Origin: Oharaeibacter diazotrophicus
GTDB taxonomy: Bacteria > Pseudomonadota > Alphaproteobacteria > Rhizobiales > Pleomorphomonadaceae
Direction of reading: 5' to 3'
Assembly: GCF_004362745.1 (NCBI RefSeq)
Contig: NZ_SNXY01000007.1
Coordinates: 682,001 to 746,000 of the forward strand
DNA: 64,000 nt
The notes beneath the pieces are model-generated. The model worked only from the letters and a program-made list of their open reading frames with translations, did no database searches and had not been told where the DNA came from. The position numbers and the translations under genes were made by a program. Of this stretch, positions 56,048-64,000 are shown piece after piece; position 1 is the first letter of the stretch; each line of letters opens with the position of its first letter.

Positions 56048-56692
56048 TCAGCGGGCGTGGGCGGTGAGCACCTTGACCGCGAACAGCGAGAACACGCCGG
56101 CGAAGACGTAGTCGACCGCGCGCATCACCCGCCGGTTCGACTGCAGCCAGCCGGCGAGGCGTTCGGCGAGCAGCACGGCGGCGGCGTTGAAGGGCATCGC
56201 CATCACGATCATCCAGAGGCCGAGGAAGATCAGCTTGCCGGTGACGTGCGGGTCGGCGGCGTCGACGAACTGCGGCAGGAAGGTCATGACGAAGATCACG
56301 ACCTTGGGGTTGAGGAGGTTGACCCAGAGGCCGGTCAGGTAGTTCGAGGCCATCGAGTTGCGCCGCCCGAACTCTTCCCTGCCCAGCGTGAAGGTCGAGC
56401 CGTGGCGGATCGCGCCGATCGCCAGCCAGACGAGGTAGGCGGCGCCGCCGGTCTTCAGGAGCGTGAAGGCGGTCGGCGAGGCGACGATCAGCGCCGAGAC
56501 GCCGAAGGCGACCAGCAGCGTGTGCAGGACGATGCCGGTGGAGGTGCCGAGCACCACCATCATGCCCGCGCCCTTGCCGTCGGCGATGGCGCGGCCGACC
56601 GAGAGCGTCATGTCCGGCCCGGGCGTCGCGGCGAGCAGCCAGACGGCGACGGTGAAGGTGGCGAGCGTCGGCCAGTCGGGCAGGAAGGTCAT
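56048..56692 (-). CDS. LysE/RhtB-family amino acid exporter
   Basis: 214 residues, six transmembrane helices. The LysE-family N-terminus VAVWLLAATPGPDMTLSVGR has the ATPGP motif, followed by GAGMMVVLGTSTGIVLHTLL and a central NYLTGLWVNLLNPKVVIFVM. The substrate is probably an amino acid such as homoserine, threonine or lysine. ATG 56692 lies near the ATPGP motif as expected. It is 86 bases downstream of the aminopeptidase gene on the same strand. Confidence 0.9.
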   Translation of the reverse strand: MTFLPDWPTLATFTVAVWLLAATPGPDMTLSVGRAIADGKGAGMMVVLGTSTGIVLHTLLVAFGVSALIVASPTAFTLLKTGGAAYLVWLAIGAIRHGSTFTLGREEFGRRNSMASNYLTGLWVNLLNPKVVIFVMTFLPQFVDAADPHVTGKLIFLGLWMIVMAMPFNAAAVLLAERLAGWLQSNRRVMRAVDYVFAGVFSLFAVKVLTAHAR

Positions 56693-56778
56693 CTCGGATC
56701 CGGGAAGGTCGGGGAAGGGGCGGGGAGAGGATGGCGCGTCGACGGGCGCGCGCCACCCGATTCGCGCGGGTGGGGCGT

Positions 56779-58596
56779 TCAGAGCGGGGCGGTGGCGGCG
56801 GCGAGCCACGCGCGGTCGTCGGCCTCGGCGAGGTGCGGCATCAGCGTGTCGCGGACGCGGGCGTGGTAGTCGTCGACCCAGGCGCGCTCGACCGGGGCGA
56901 GCAGCGCCGGCTCGATCAGCCGGCGGTCGATCGGGGCGAAGGTAATGGTCTCGAAGGCCATCATCGGCCGCTCGCCGCCGGGCGGCGTCTGCGGCTCGCC
57001 GACCACGACGAGATTCTCGATCCGGATGCCGTAGGCGCCGGTGCGGTAGTAGCCGGGCTCGTTGGAGAGGATCATGCCCGGCTCGAGCGGCACGTTGGCG
57101 ATGCGCGAGATCCGCTGCGGGCCCTCGTGCACCGACAGGAACACGCCGACGCCGTGGCCGGTGCCGTGGTCGAAGTCGAGGCCGGCCTCCCACAGCGCCT
57201 GACGGGCGAGGATGTCGAGATGGCCGCCGTGGGTGCCCTTCGGGAACACGGCGCGGGCGATGCGGACGTGGCCCTGCAGGACGCGGGTGAAACGGTCGCG
57301 CATCTCGGCGGTCGGCTCGCCGACGGCGAGGGTGCGGGTGATGTCGGTGGTGCCGTCCTCGTACTGGGCGCCGGAATCGATCAGGTAGAGTTCGCCCGGC
57401 CTGATCGCCCGGTTGGTCTCGGTGGTGACGCGGTAGTGGACGATGGCGCCGTTGGGGCCGGCACCGGAGATGGTGTCGAAGGAGATCTCGCGCAGCGCGC
57501 CGGTCTCGGCGCGGAAACCCTCCAGCGCGGTCGCGGCGGCGATCTCGTCGAGGCCGCCCTTCGGCGCCTCGCGGTCGAACCAGGCGAGGAAGCGGACCAT
57601 GGCGGCGCCGTCGCGGACGTGGGCGCCGCGGGTGCCGGCGAGTTCGGCGGCGTTCTTGCGCGCCTTCGGCAGCACGACGGGATCGCGGCCGTCGACGATC
57701 CGCCCGCCGGCCCCGGCGACCAGCGCCGCGACGCGGGCGGCGGCGGTGGCGCGGTCGACCAGCACGCGGGCGCCGCCGGCGCCGAGGGCGGCGAGGGCCG
57801 GCTCGAGCGCCGCGGGCGCCTCGACGTCGGCGACTTCCGCGAGGGTGTCGCGAACGGCGTTGGAGAGCTTGCGGCCGTCGACGAACAGGGTGGGGCGGCC
57901 GTCGGCGCGCAGGATCGCGAAGGACAGCGGCAGCGGGGTGTGGGCGACGTCGGCGCCGCGGATGTTGAAGGCCCAGGCGATCGAATCGGGCTGGGTGATC
58001 ACGGCGGCGTCGGCGCCGGCCTCGGCGATGGCGCGGCCGACCCGGGCGAGCTTGTCGGCGACCTCCTCGCCGGCGAGCGCGGCGGGGTAGACGGTGACGG
58101 CGCCGAGCGGCGGCTCCGGCCGGTCGGCCCAGACGGCGTCGACCGGATTGCCCTCGACCGGGACCAGCGTGGCGCCGACCTCGGCGAGCGCCTTCTCGAA
58201 GCGCTCGACCTCGGCGGCGGTGTGCAGCCACGCGTCGTAGCCCACGCGGGCGCCGGCGCCGACGCGGGTCTTCAGCCAGGCGTGCGGCGGCTCGTCGGTG
58301 AGGTGGTGCGGCACGAAGGCGGCGGTGTCGACCTGGGTGCGGACCTGGAGGGTGTAGCGGCCGTCGACGAAGATCGCGGCCTCGCCGGCGAGCACGACGG
58401 CGATGCCGGCCGAACCGGCGAAGCCGGTCAGCCACTGCAGGCGCTTGGCCGAGTCCGGGATGTACTCGCCCTGGTGCTCGTCGGCGAGCGGGACCAGGAA
58501 CCCGTCGAGGCCGCGGCGCGACAGCTCGGCGCGCAGCGCCTTCAGACGAGCCGGGCCGGCGGTCGGATCGCCCACCGTCTCGAAGGTCTGGAACAT
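56779..58596 (-). CDS. Xaa-Pro aminopeptidase (M24B family)
   Basis: Metalloenzyme removing N-terminal residues before proline. 605 residues, the long form with two creatinase-like N-terminal domains (about 1-305) and a C-terminal pita-bread domain. Metal ligands are the Asp pair in IDSGAQYEDGTTDITRT, the His of GTGHGVGVFLSVHEGP, and the Glu residues in LSNEPGYY and IRIENLVVV. ATG 58596 has GGAG upstream; the longer frame is not family-like. Confidence 0.93.
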   Translation of the reverse strand: MFQTFETVGDPTAGPARLKALRAELSRRGLDGFLVPLADEHQGEYIPDSAKRLQWLTGFAGSAGIAVVLAGEAAIFVDGRYTLQVRTQVDTAAFVPHHLTDEPPHAWLKTRVGAGARVGYDAWLHTAAEVERFEKALAEVGATLVPVEGNPVDAVWADRPEPPLGAVTVYPAALAGEEVADKLARVGRAIAEAGADAAVITQPDSIAWAFNIRGADVAHTPLPLSFAILRADGRPTLFVDGRKLSNAVRDTLAEVADVEAPAALEPALAALGAGGARVLVDRATAAARVAALVAGAGGRIVDGRDPVVLPKARKNAAELAGTRGAHVRDGAAMVRFLAWFDREAPKGGLDEIAAATALEGFRAETGALREISFDTISGAGPNGAIVHYRVTTETNRAIRPGELYLIDSGAQYEDGTTDITRTLAVGEPTAEMRDRFTRVLQGHVRIARAVFPKGTHGGHLDILARQALWEAGLDFDHGTGHGVGVFLSVHEGPQRISRIANVPLEPGMILSNEPGYYRTGAYGIRIENLVVVGEPQTPPGGERPMMAFETITFAPIDRRLIEPALLAPVERAWVDDYHARVRDTLMPHLAEADDRAWLAAATAPL

Positions 58597-58852
58597 GGAA
58601 CGTCTCCGCAGGCGGACCTCAGGGGCGCGTATCAAGACCCCGGGCCGGGCGGGGGTCAAGACGGCCGAACGGTGATGCGCGCCGTGCGCATCACATGGCG
58701 CGATCATGTCGGTTCTCATGCGGAGCGCGCGGGTCTGCCCCGCCGCGACGGGGCTGGCGGTGCGGCGACGCCTTCGCCATGATGGCGAACATCGGGAGGA
58801 GGAATCGCCGTCGGGAACGGTCTTCGCCGTTCACATCCACGAGGATTTCGCC

Positions 58853-59065
58853 ATGTTCCGCTACGATCACGGTCCGCGCGTCGTCTCCAACAGCCGCGGT
58901 GCCGGTCTTTTCCGCCGCACCTACGAAGCCATGCTGGGCGCCCGCGAGCGTCAGGCCCGGCAGGTCGCGAGCCGCTACATCCTCGCCCTCGACGACGTCG
59001 CCCTCGACCGGCTCGGCTACGACCGGCCGACGCTCGAGGCGCAGGGTTACCTGCACCCGCTCTGA
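58853..59065 (+). CDS. DUF1127-like small basic protein
   Basis: 70 residues; basic N-terminus (RYDHGPRVVSNSRGAGLFRR) and a helical C-terminus with ASRYILALDDVALDRLGY, resembling the DUF1127 pattern of a Leu-x-x-Leu-Asp-Asp and Leu-Gly-x-x-Arg. Some DUF1127 proteins in alphaproteobacteria bind RNA or affect phosphate and carbon metabolism; no function can be assigned here. ATG 58853 follows GAGGA. It is isolated, convergent with prmA, with a hairpin between. Confidence 0.75.
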   Translation: MFRYDHGPRVVSNSRGAGLFRRTYEAMLGARERQARQVASRYILALDDVALDRLGYDRPTLEAQGYLHPL

Positions 59066-59084
59066 TCTCGTCGCGCAGGTTGCG

Positions 59085-59110
59085 GCGAGCCCCGGTTCGC
59101 CGGGGTTCGC
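59085..59110. terminator. Bidirectional hairpin between the DUF1127-like gene and prmA
   Basis: An 11-bp stem (one G-T pair) 59085-59095 with 59100-59110 and a TTCG tetraloop. It lies exactly between the stops of two convergent genes; there is no U-run. Confidence 0.6.
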
Positions 59111-59112
59111 CC

Positions 59113-59982
59113 TCAGCCGGCGATGCGGCGTAGCACCAGGGTCGACCAACCCTCGCGGCGGATCTCGCGCTCGCGGGCGAAGCCCTGGGCGCGGAAGGCG
59201 GCGAGCACGCTCGGCGCCTGGGTCGTCAGGATGCCCGACAGCACGACGGTCGCGCCCGGGCGGGTCTGCGCGCGGAAGCGCGGCGACAGCTGCTTCAGCG
59301 GCCCGGCCAGGATGTTGGCGACGACGAGGTCGAAGATCCGGCCGCGGATCGCGGCGTGGTCGAAGCCGGCGGCGGTGACGCAGCGGAACAGCCCGCCGAC
59401 GCCGTTGAGTTCGGCGTTCTCGAGCGCGATGCCGACAGCGAGCGGGTCGATGTCGCTGGCGAGCACCGGCCGGCGGCCGTCCTTGGCGACGGCGATGGCG
59501 AGCACGCCCGAGCCGCAGCCGAGATCGAACACCTCCCGGTAGCGGCGGGTGCGCAGGAGCCGAGACAGCGCGACGAGGCAGCCCCAGGTGGTCGGGTGAT
59601 GGCCGGTGCCGAAGGCCTGGTTGGCCTCGATCTCGAGCCCGATCAGGCCGGCGGGCAGGTTGGCGCGGTCGTGGGCGCCGTGGACGACGAAGCGGCCGGC
59701 GACCACCGGCTTCAGGCCGGCCAGACTCAGCGCGACCCAGTCGACATCAGGCACCTCGGTGACCGACAGCGGCGCGGCGAAGGCGTCGGAGCCGAGCGCG
59801 TCCTTGACGCGGGCTTCCAGTTCCTCGGCGTCGTCGGCGAAGTACCACGCCTCGACGGCCCAGTCGTCGCCGTCCTCGAACCAGGACACCGGCCCCTCGT
59901 CCTCGAAGGCCGCCTCCATCAGGGTGGCGATGCGTTCGGCTTCCTCGCGGCCGGCGAGGAGACGGACCTGGAACTGCGGCAT
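59113..59982 (-). CDS. prmA: Ribosomal protein L11 methyltransferase PrmA
   Basis: SAM-dependent methylation of ribosomal protein L11. 289 residues: N-terminal substrate-binding domain, then EANQAFGTGHHPTTWGCL, the SAM loop DLGCGSGVLAIAVAK, DIDPLAV, and VVANILAGPLKQL with the NxL-type motif, all typical of PrmA. ATG 59982 precedes the conserved region by the usual length; the longer frame was rejected. It is divergent from the next exporter gene. Confidence 0.93.
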   Translation of the reverse strand: MPQFQVRLLAGREEAERIATLMEAAFEDEGPVSWFEDGDDWAVEAWYFADDAEELEARVKDALGSDAFAAPLSVTEVPDVDWVALSLAGLKPVVAGRFVVHGAHDRANLPAGLIGLEIEANQAFGTGHHPTTWGCLVALSRLLRTRRYREVFDLGCGSGVLAIAVAKDGRRPVLASDIDPLAVGIALENAELNGVGGLFRCVTAAGFDHAAIRGRIFDLVVANILAGPLKQLSPRFRAQTRPGATVVLSGILTTQAPSVLAAFRAQGFAREREIRREGWSTLVLRRIAG

Positions 59983-60103
59983 GGACGGATCCCGTTTCGG
60001 CGGCGGCGCGCGGTGGTGTAGGGTGCCCCGGGCATCCTTGTCCAGACGTCGATTGCGTTCGATCAAGGCGGCGACGCAGCGAAGACGCCATCACCGGCGG
60101 ACC

Positions 60104-60700
60104 ATGACCGATCCCGTCGCCTTCCTCCTCGCCGTCGTCACGCTGCTCGCGACCCCCGGCCCCACCAACACCCTGCTCGCCGCCTCCGGCGCCGCCGCCG
60201 GGCTTCCGCGCTCGCTGCGCCTCGTGCCGGCGGAGATCGCGGGCTACGGCCTCGCGATCGGGCTGCTGACGGCGGTGGTCGGTCCGGCCGCGGTGGCGGC
60301 GCCGCTGCTGCCGGCGGCGCTGAAGGCCGCGGCGGCGGTGTATCTGGCGTGGTCGGCGGCGCGGCTGTGGCGGGCCGGTGGCGCGGCGCTCGCGGGCGTA
60401 CCGGCACCGGCGACGGCGGCGCGGGTGTTCGCGACGACGCTTCTCAACCCCAAGGCCCTCGTCTTCGCCTTCGCGATCTTCCCGGCGGGATCGCCGGCCT
60501 CCTTCGCGCTCCATTTCTTCGCCTTCGCGGCGGCGGTGGTGGCGGTGTCCACGGGATGGATCGCGGCGGGCGCCGCGATCGCGCGCAGCCCGGGCGGTGT
60601 GGTTACGCCGGCGCGGGTGTCGCGGGTGGCCGCGGCGGTGCTGGCGCTGTTCTCTGTGCTGCTGGTCGCGGACGCCTCGGCGGCGGTGCTCGCGGGCTGA
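60104..60700 (+). CDS. LysE-family translocator
   Basis: 198 residues, six hydrophobic segments, with the LysE N-terminus LLAVVTLLATPGPTNTLLAA (ATPGPTN) and FATTLLNPKALVFAFAIFPAG. It differs from the 56048 exporter in sequence but has the same fold. The substrate is unknown. CGGCGGACC precedes the ATG. It converges with the CWC-motif gene 14 bases later. Confidence 0.88.
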   Translation: MTDPVAFLLAVVTLLATPGPTNTLLAASGAAAGLPRSLRLVPAEIAGYGLAIGLLTAVVGPAAVAAPLLPAALKAAAAVYLAWSAARLWRAGGAALAGVPAPATAARVFATTLLNPKALVFAFAIFPAGSPASFALHFFAFAAAVVAVSTGWIAAGAAIARSPGGVVTPARVSRVAAAVLALFSVLLVADASAAVLAG

Positions 60701-60713
60701 AACGCCCGAGCCG

Positions 60714-60932
60714 TCAGTCCCGCGTCGCGGCGAGGCGTTCGGCGAGGGCCGCGAGGCAGCGCGGGCACAGGCAGTCGGCGACCGGGCCGGCCTCCGGTGG
60801 CAGCGGCATCGGCAGGCGGAACGGCAGGCCGGCGCACCAGCAGGCGTCCGGGCCGCGCCCGCTCAGGCATTCGAAGGGCGCGCCGCAGGTCTCGCAGACC
60901 ATCGGACGCGGCGGGGGCGGGGGCGTCGTCAC
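60714..60932 (-). CDS. Small cysteine-rich CWC-motif protein
   Basis: 72 residues, likely zinc-binding. CETCGAPFEC, then ACWCAGLPFRLP (the CWC motif), and later CLCPRCLAAL give eight Cys arranged as two ribbon-like knuckles, matching the cysteine-rich CWC family. GTG start 60932 overlaps the uvrD stop (GTGA), so it depends on uvrD translation. Function unknown. Confidence 0.8.
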   Translation of the reverse strand: MTTPPPPPRPMVCETCGAPFECLSGRGPDACWCAGLPFRLPMPLPPEAGPVADCLCPRCLAALAERLAATRD

Positions 60933-63319
60933 TTCTTCTCCACGAAGCTCTCGACGACGCGCTTCTGGCCGGCCTTGTCGAACTCGACGGTGAGCTTGTT
61001 GCCCTCGACCGCCGACACGGTGCCGCCGCCGAACTTCAGGTGGAACACCCGGTCGCCGATCGAAAAGCGGGCCTCGCCGGTGGTGACGGACTTGGCGACC
61101 AGTTCGCCCTCGATCGTCCGCGGCGCGCGGCCGTAGGGCGCCTGACCGGGCGAGGCGAAGCCGCCGCGCCCGCCGCCGGCGCCGCCCGCCGCGGCGCGCG
61201 CCTTCTGGGCGCGCTGCCAGCCGGGCGTCTCGTAGTTGGACGAGAAGCGCTCGACCTGATCGAAGCGCGAGGCGCCGTAGGGGTTCTGGCGGCCGTAGCC
61301 GCCGTAGTTGGAGCCGGTCTCGGCGATCTCGACGTGGGCCTCGGGCAGCTCGTCGAGGAAGCGCGAGGGGATCGAGGACTGCCAGGATCCGTGGATGCGT
61401 CGGTTGGAGGCGAACCAGATGGCGCAGCGCTTCTTGGCCCGGGTGATGCCGACATAGGCGAGCCGGCGCTCCTCCTCGAGGCCGGAGCGGCCGCCCTCGT
61501 CGAGGGCGCGCTGGTGCGGGAACAGGCCCTCCTCCCAGCCGGGCAGGAACACGGTGTCGAACTCGAGGCCCTTGGCCGAGTGCAGCGTCATGATCGACAC
61601 CGCCTCGCCGGCGTCGCCGGAGTCGCGGTCCATCACCAGCGAGATGTGCTCGAGGAAGCCGGCCATGCCGTCGAACTCCTCCATGGAGCGGATCAGCTCC
61701 TTGAGGTTCTCCAGCCGGCCGGGCGCCTCCGCCGAGCGGTCGTTCTGCCACATCTCGGTATAGCCGCTCTCCTCGAGGATCAGCTCGGCGAGATCGGTGT
61801 GCTTCATGGTGGGAAGCTGGTCGCGCCAGCGGTCGATGCTCTCGACGAAGTCGCGCAGCGCGACGCGGGTGCGGCCCTTGAACTCCTCGGTGGCGATCAG
61901 CTGGCGCGTCGCCTCGGTCAGCGGCACCCGCTCGCGGCGGCCGAACTCGTGCAGCACCCGCAGCGTGGCGTCGCCGAGGCCGCGGCGCGGGGTGTTGACG
62001 ATGCGCTCGAAGGCGAGGTCGTCGGCCGGCTGCGAGACGAGGCGGAAATAGGCAAGGGCGTCGCGGATCTCGAGGCGCTCGTAGAAGCGCGGGCCGCCGA
62101 TCACCCGGTAGGGCAGGCCCATGGTGATGAAGCGGTCCTCGAACTCGCGCATCTGGAACGAGGCGCGCACCAGGATCGCGACGTCGTCGAGGCCGACGCC
62201 GCGGCGCTGGCAGCGCTCGATCTCCTCGCCGATCGCGCGGGCCTCCTCCTCCGAATCCCAGGACGAGGCGACCGAGACCTTGGGATCCTCGGGATCGCCG
62301 GCGGCGTCGGTGAACAGCGTCTTGCCGAGGCGGGCCTCGTTGTGGGCGATCAGGTGCGAGGCGGCGGCGAGGATGTGCCCGGTCGAACGGTAGTTGCGCT
62401 CGAGCCGGATCACCTTGGCGCCCGGGAAGTCGCGCTCGTAGCGCAGGATGTTGTCGACCTCGGCGCCGCGCCAGCCGTAGATCGACTGGTCGTCGTCGCC
62501 GACGCAGCAGATGTTGCGCGCGCCCTGGGCGAGCAGGCGCAGCCAGAGATACTGCACCACGTTGGTGTCCTGGTACTCGTCGACCAGGATGAACTTGAAA
62601 CGGCGGTGGTACTCGGCGAGCACGTCCGGGTGGTCGCGCAGGACGGCGAGCGTCTCGAGCAGCAGGTCGCCGAAGTCGCAGGCGTTCAGCACCTTCAGGC
62701 GGGCCTGATAGTCGGCGTAGAGCTTGCGGCCCTGGCCGTTGACGTAGGCGCGCGCCTCGCCCTCGGGGATCTCGTGGGGCCGGAGGCCCTTGTTCTTCCA
62801 GCCGTCGATGGCGGAGGCGAGCTGGCGCGCCGGCCAGCGCTTCTCGTCGATGCCCTCGGCCTGGATCAGCTGCTTCATCAGGCGCAGCTGGTCGTCGGTG
62901 TCGAGGATGGTGAAGTCGGAGCGGAGCCCGGCGAGCTCGGCGTGGCGGCGCAGCATCTTGACGCCGATCGAGTGGAATGTGCCGAGCCAGGGCATGCCCT
63001 CGACCGCCCCGCCGACCAGATGGCCGATGCGCTCCTTCATCTCGCGCGCGGCCTTGTTGGTGAAGGTGACCGCGAGGATCTCGGAGGGAAAGGCGCGGCG
63101 CGTCGCCAGGATGTGGGCGATGCGGGTGGTGAGCACGCGCGTCTTGCCGGTGCCGGCACCGGCCAGCACCAGGACCGGACCGTCGAGGGTTTCGACCGCT
63201 TCGCGCTGCTCGGGATTCATGCCGGCGAGATAGCCGCCGGCCGCGGGGGCCGCCGCCGCACCCATCGCGCGGGCGGCGATGCCGCCGGGACGGGGACCCT
63301 GGAACTCGGATGCGGACAT
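60929..63319 (-). CDS. uvrD: ATP-dependent DNA helicase UvrD/PcrA-like
   Basis: Superfamily 1A 3'-5' helicase for nucleotide excision and mismatch repair and removal of protein blocks. About 796 residues from MSASEF: Walker A AGAGTGKT (53-60), DEYQDTN motif II, GDDDQSIYGWRGA motif III region, motif VI YVGITRAKKRC, and a C-terminal Tudor-like domain (IGDRVFHLKFGGGTVSAVEG) as in PcrA. Starts at 63319, 63349 and 63367 are possible with no ribosome-binding site for any; 63319 is preferred because GCTATATCG just upstream looks like a -10 element. Confidence 0.93.
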   Translation of the reverse strand: MSASEFQGPRPGGIAARAMGAAAAPAAGGYLAGMNPEQREAVETLDGPVLVLAGAGTGKTRVLTTRIAHILATRRAFPSEILAVTFTNKAAREMKERIGHLVGGAVEGMPWLGTFHSIGVKMLRRHAELAGLRSDFTILDTDDQLRLMKQLIQAEGIDEKRWPARQLASAIDGWKNKGLRPHEIPEGEARAYVNGQGRKLYADYQARLKVLNACDFGDLLLETLAVLRDHPDVLAEYHRRFKFILVDEYQDTNVVQYLWLRLLAQGARNICCVGDDDQSIYGWRGAEVDNILRYERDFPGAKVIRLERNYRSTGHILAAASHLIAHNEARLGKTLFTDAAGDPEDPKVSVASSWDSEEEARAIGEEIERCQRRGVGLDDVAILVRASFQMREFEDRFITMGLPYRVIGGPRFYERLEIRDALAYFRLVSQPADDLAFERIVNTPRRGLGDATLRVLHEFGRRERVPLTEATRQLIATEEFKGRTRVALRDFVESIDRWRDQLPTMKHTDLAELILEESGYTEMWQNDRSAEAPGRLENLKELIRSMEEFDGMAGFLEHISLVMDRDSGDAGEAVSIMTLHSAKGLEFDTVFLPGWEEGLFPHQRALDEGGRSGLEEERRLAYVGITRAKKRCAIWFASNRRIHGSWQSSIPSRFLDELPEAHVEIAETGSNYGGYGRQNPYGASRFDQVERFSSNYETPGWQRAQKARAAAGGAGGGRGGFASPGQAPYGRAPRTIEGELVAKSVTTGEARFSIGDRVFHLKFGGGTVSAVEGNKLTVEFDKAGQKRVVESFVEKK

Positions 63320-63419
63320 GGCGGCGGACTGATTCTTCGGAAGCTGCATGGAAGAACGATATAGCAACGCCGCGGCGACGGCGAGGCACGTCGCGGCGAA
63401 GCACAGGTGCGCTGCGGCG

Positions 63420-64000
63420 TCAGCGGACCCGTTCGGCGGCCTCGGCCACCAGCGCCTCGTTGTAGATCCGGAGCGCCTCGACGTGGGTCGCCCAGGCGAT
63501 CATCCGGTCGGGCGCGGCGGGATCGACCACGGCGATCTCGGCGGCGCGGGTGAAGTCGAACAGCTTGAGCGCCCGGGCGAGGCTGTCGCCCGGGTGCAGC
63601 ACCGTGCCACGCGGATAGTCCTCGGGCAGCGGCGCCGGCGTCACCAGCGGGCTCATGAAGCGCTCGACCTTGAGCGCGCGCATGGTGTGGCGGTGGGCGC
63701 CGTCGCGCAGCAGGATGCCGCGCATCTCGAGCTGCCAGTCGATCAGCGAACGGCCGTGCAGCGCGTGGGTGGTGGCGTTGGCCATGGCGACGCAGAGCAG
63801 CAGCGCGATCGAGAGCTGGAAACCGCCGGTCAGCTCGAACACCATCACCGCCGTCGAGATCGGCGCGCCGAGCATGGCCGAGCCGACCGCGGCCATGCCG
63901 AGCACGGCATAGACCGGGTGGCTCGACGCCAGCGACGGCACCAGCGACGACGCGATCCGCCCGAAGGCACCGCCGGTCATGGCGCCGACGTAGAGCGAGG
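63420..64000 (-). CDS. ClC-family chloride channel/transporter, C-terminal part (cut by window edge)
   Basis: Only the last ~193 codons are in the window; the frame stays open through base 64000, so the 5' part lies beyond. MTGGAFGRIASSLVP, AAVGSAMLGAPISTAVMVFELTGGF and IALLLCVAMANATT are the final ClC transmembrane elements. They are followed by a cytoplasmic region that fits a CBS-domain pair (VERFMSPLVTPAPLP, RALKLFDFTRAAEIAVVD), apparently one full and one short. Transport may be Cl-/H+ exchange. It lies 100 bases upstream of uvrD on the same strand. Confidence 0.88.
   Translation of the reverse strand, partial: SLYVGAMTGGAFGRIASSLVPSLASSHPVYAVLGMAAVGSAMLGAPISTAVMVFELTGGFQLSIALLLCVAMANATTHALHGRSLIDWQLEMRGILLRDGAHRHTMRALKVERFMSPLVTPAPLPEDYPRGTVLHPGDSLARALKLFDFTRAAEIAVVDPAAPDRMIAWATHVEALRIYNEALVAEAAERVR

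Overview
This 64-kb window has very high GC and dense genes. It reads as a chromosomal segment of an alphaproteobacterium, probably in the Hyphomicrobiales (Rhizobiales). The evidence is the petABC cytochrome bc1 operon, the alphaproteobacterial division and cell-wall (dcw) gene order, a long-tailed FtsZ, meso-DAP-type MurE, the lpxC-bamD-recN-ligA block, and REP-like palindromes of the kind common in rhizobial genomes. No tRNA, rRNA, CRISPR array, prophage or complete insertion sequence was seen.

Layout. 1-3100: convergent cobalamin genes cobQ and cobD between ~135-bp inverted repeats. 3164-3967: a NagD-like HAD phosphatase. 4288-9780: a peptide-type ABC importer (Tat-exported binding protein, two permeases, one fused double ATPase whose first half has lost catalytic residues), ending at a large inverted repeat. 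10016-14122: overlapping AraC and DeoR regulators divergent from an MsbA-like ABC exporter, with clustered dyads between them. 14481-17254: petABC. 17560-19393: a secreted alpha/beta hydrolase and apt. 19394-19915: a gene-free block of heptamer arrays. 19916-21652: epmA divergent from efp. 21858-22774: two MaoC-like hydratases.

23323-42926 is the dcw cluster: mraZ, rsmH, ftsL, ftsI, a single-frame murE-murF fusion, mraY, murD, ftsW, murG, murC, murB, a TumE/TumA-type toxin-antitoxin pair, ddlB, ftsQ, ftsA, ftsZ. Many neighbours overlap as ATGA, so translation is probably coupled. ftsZ ends at a strong terminator.

43157-49572 is accessory: a CYTH-like protein, a split chromate transporter, a periplasmic hydrolase, azlCD with an AraC regulator sharing a 17-bp operator candidate, a nicotinamidase and an orphan secreted protein. 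Then lpxC, bamD, recN and ligA (49596-55845) lie on the minus strand, inverted relative to ftsZ. The end holds two LysE/RhtB exporters, an aminopeptidase P, a DUF1127-like small protein, prmA, a CWC-motif zinc-ribbon protein overlapping uvrD, and the 3' part of a ClC chloride channel cut by the window edge.

The most notable items are the MurE-MurF fusion, the toxin-antitoxin pair inside the dcw cluster, the asymmetric fused ABC ATPase, the heptamer arrays and three families of palindromic intergenic elements. Long antisense open frames, some over 800 codons, are high-GC shadows and are not annotated. Start codons were chosen from visible ribosome-binding sites, overlaps and family N-termini.
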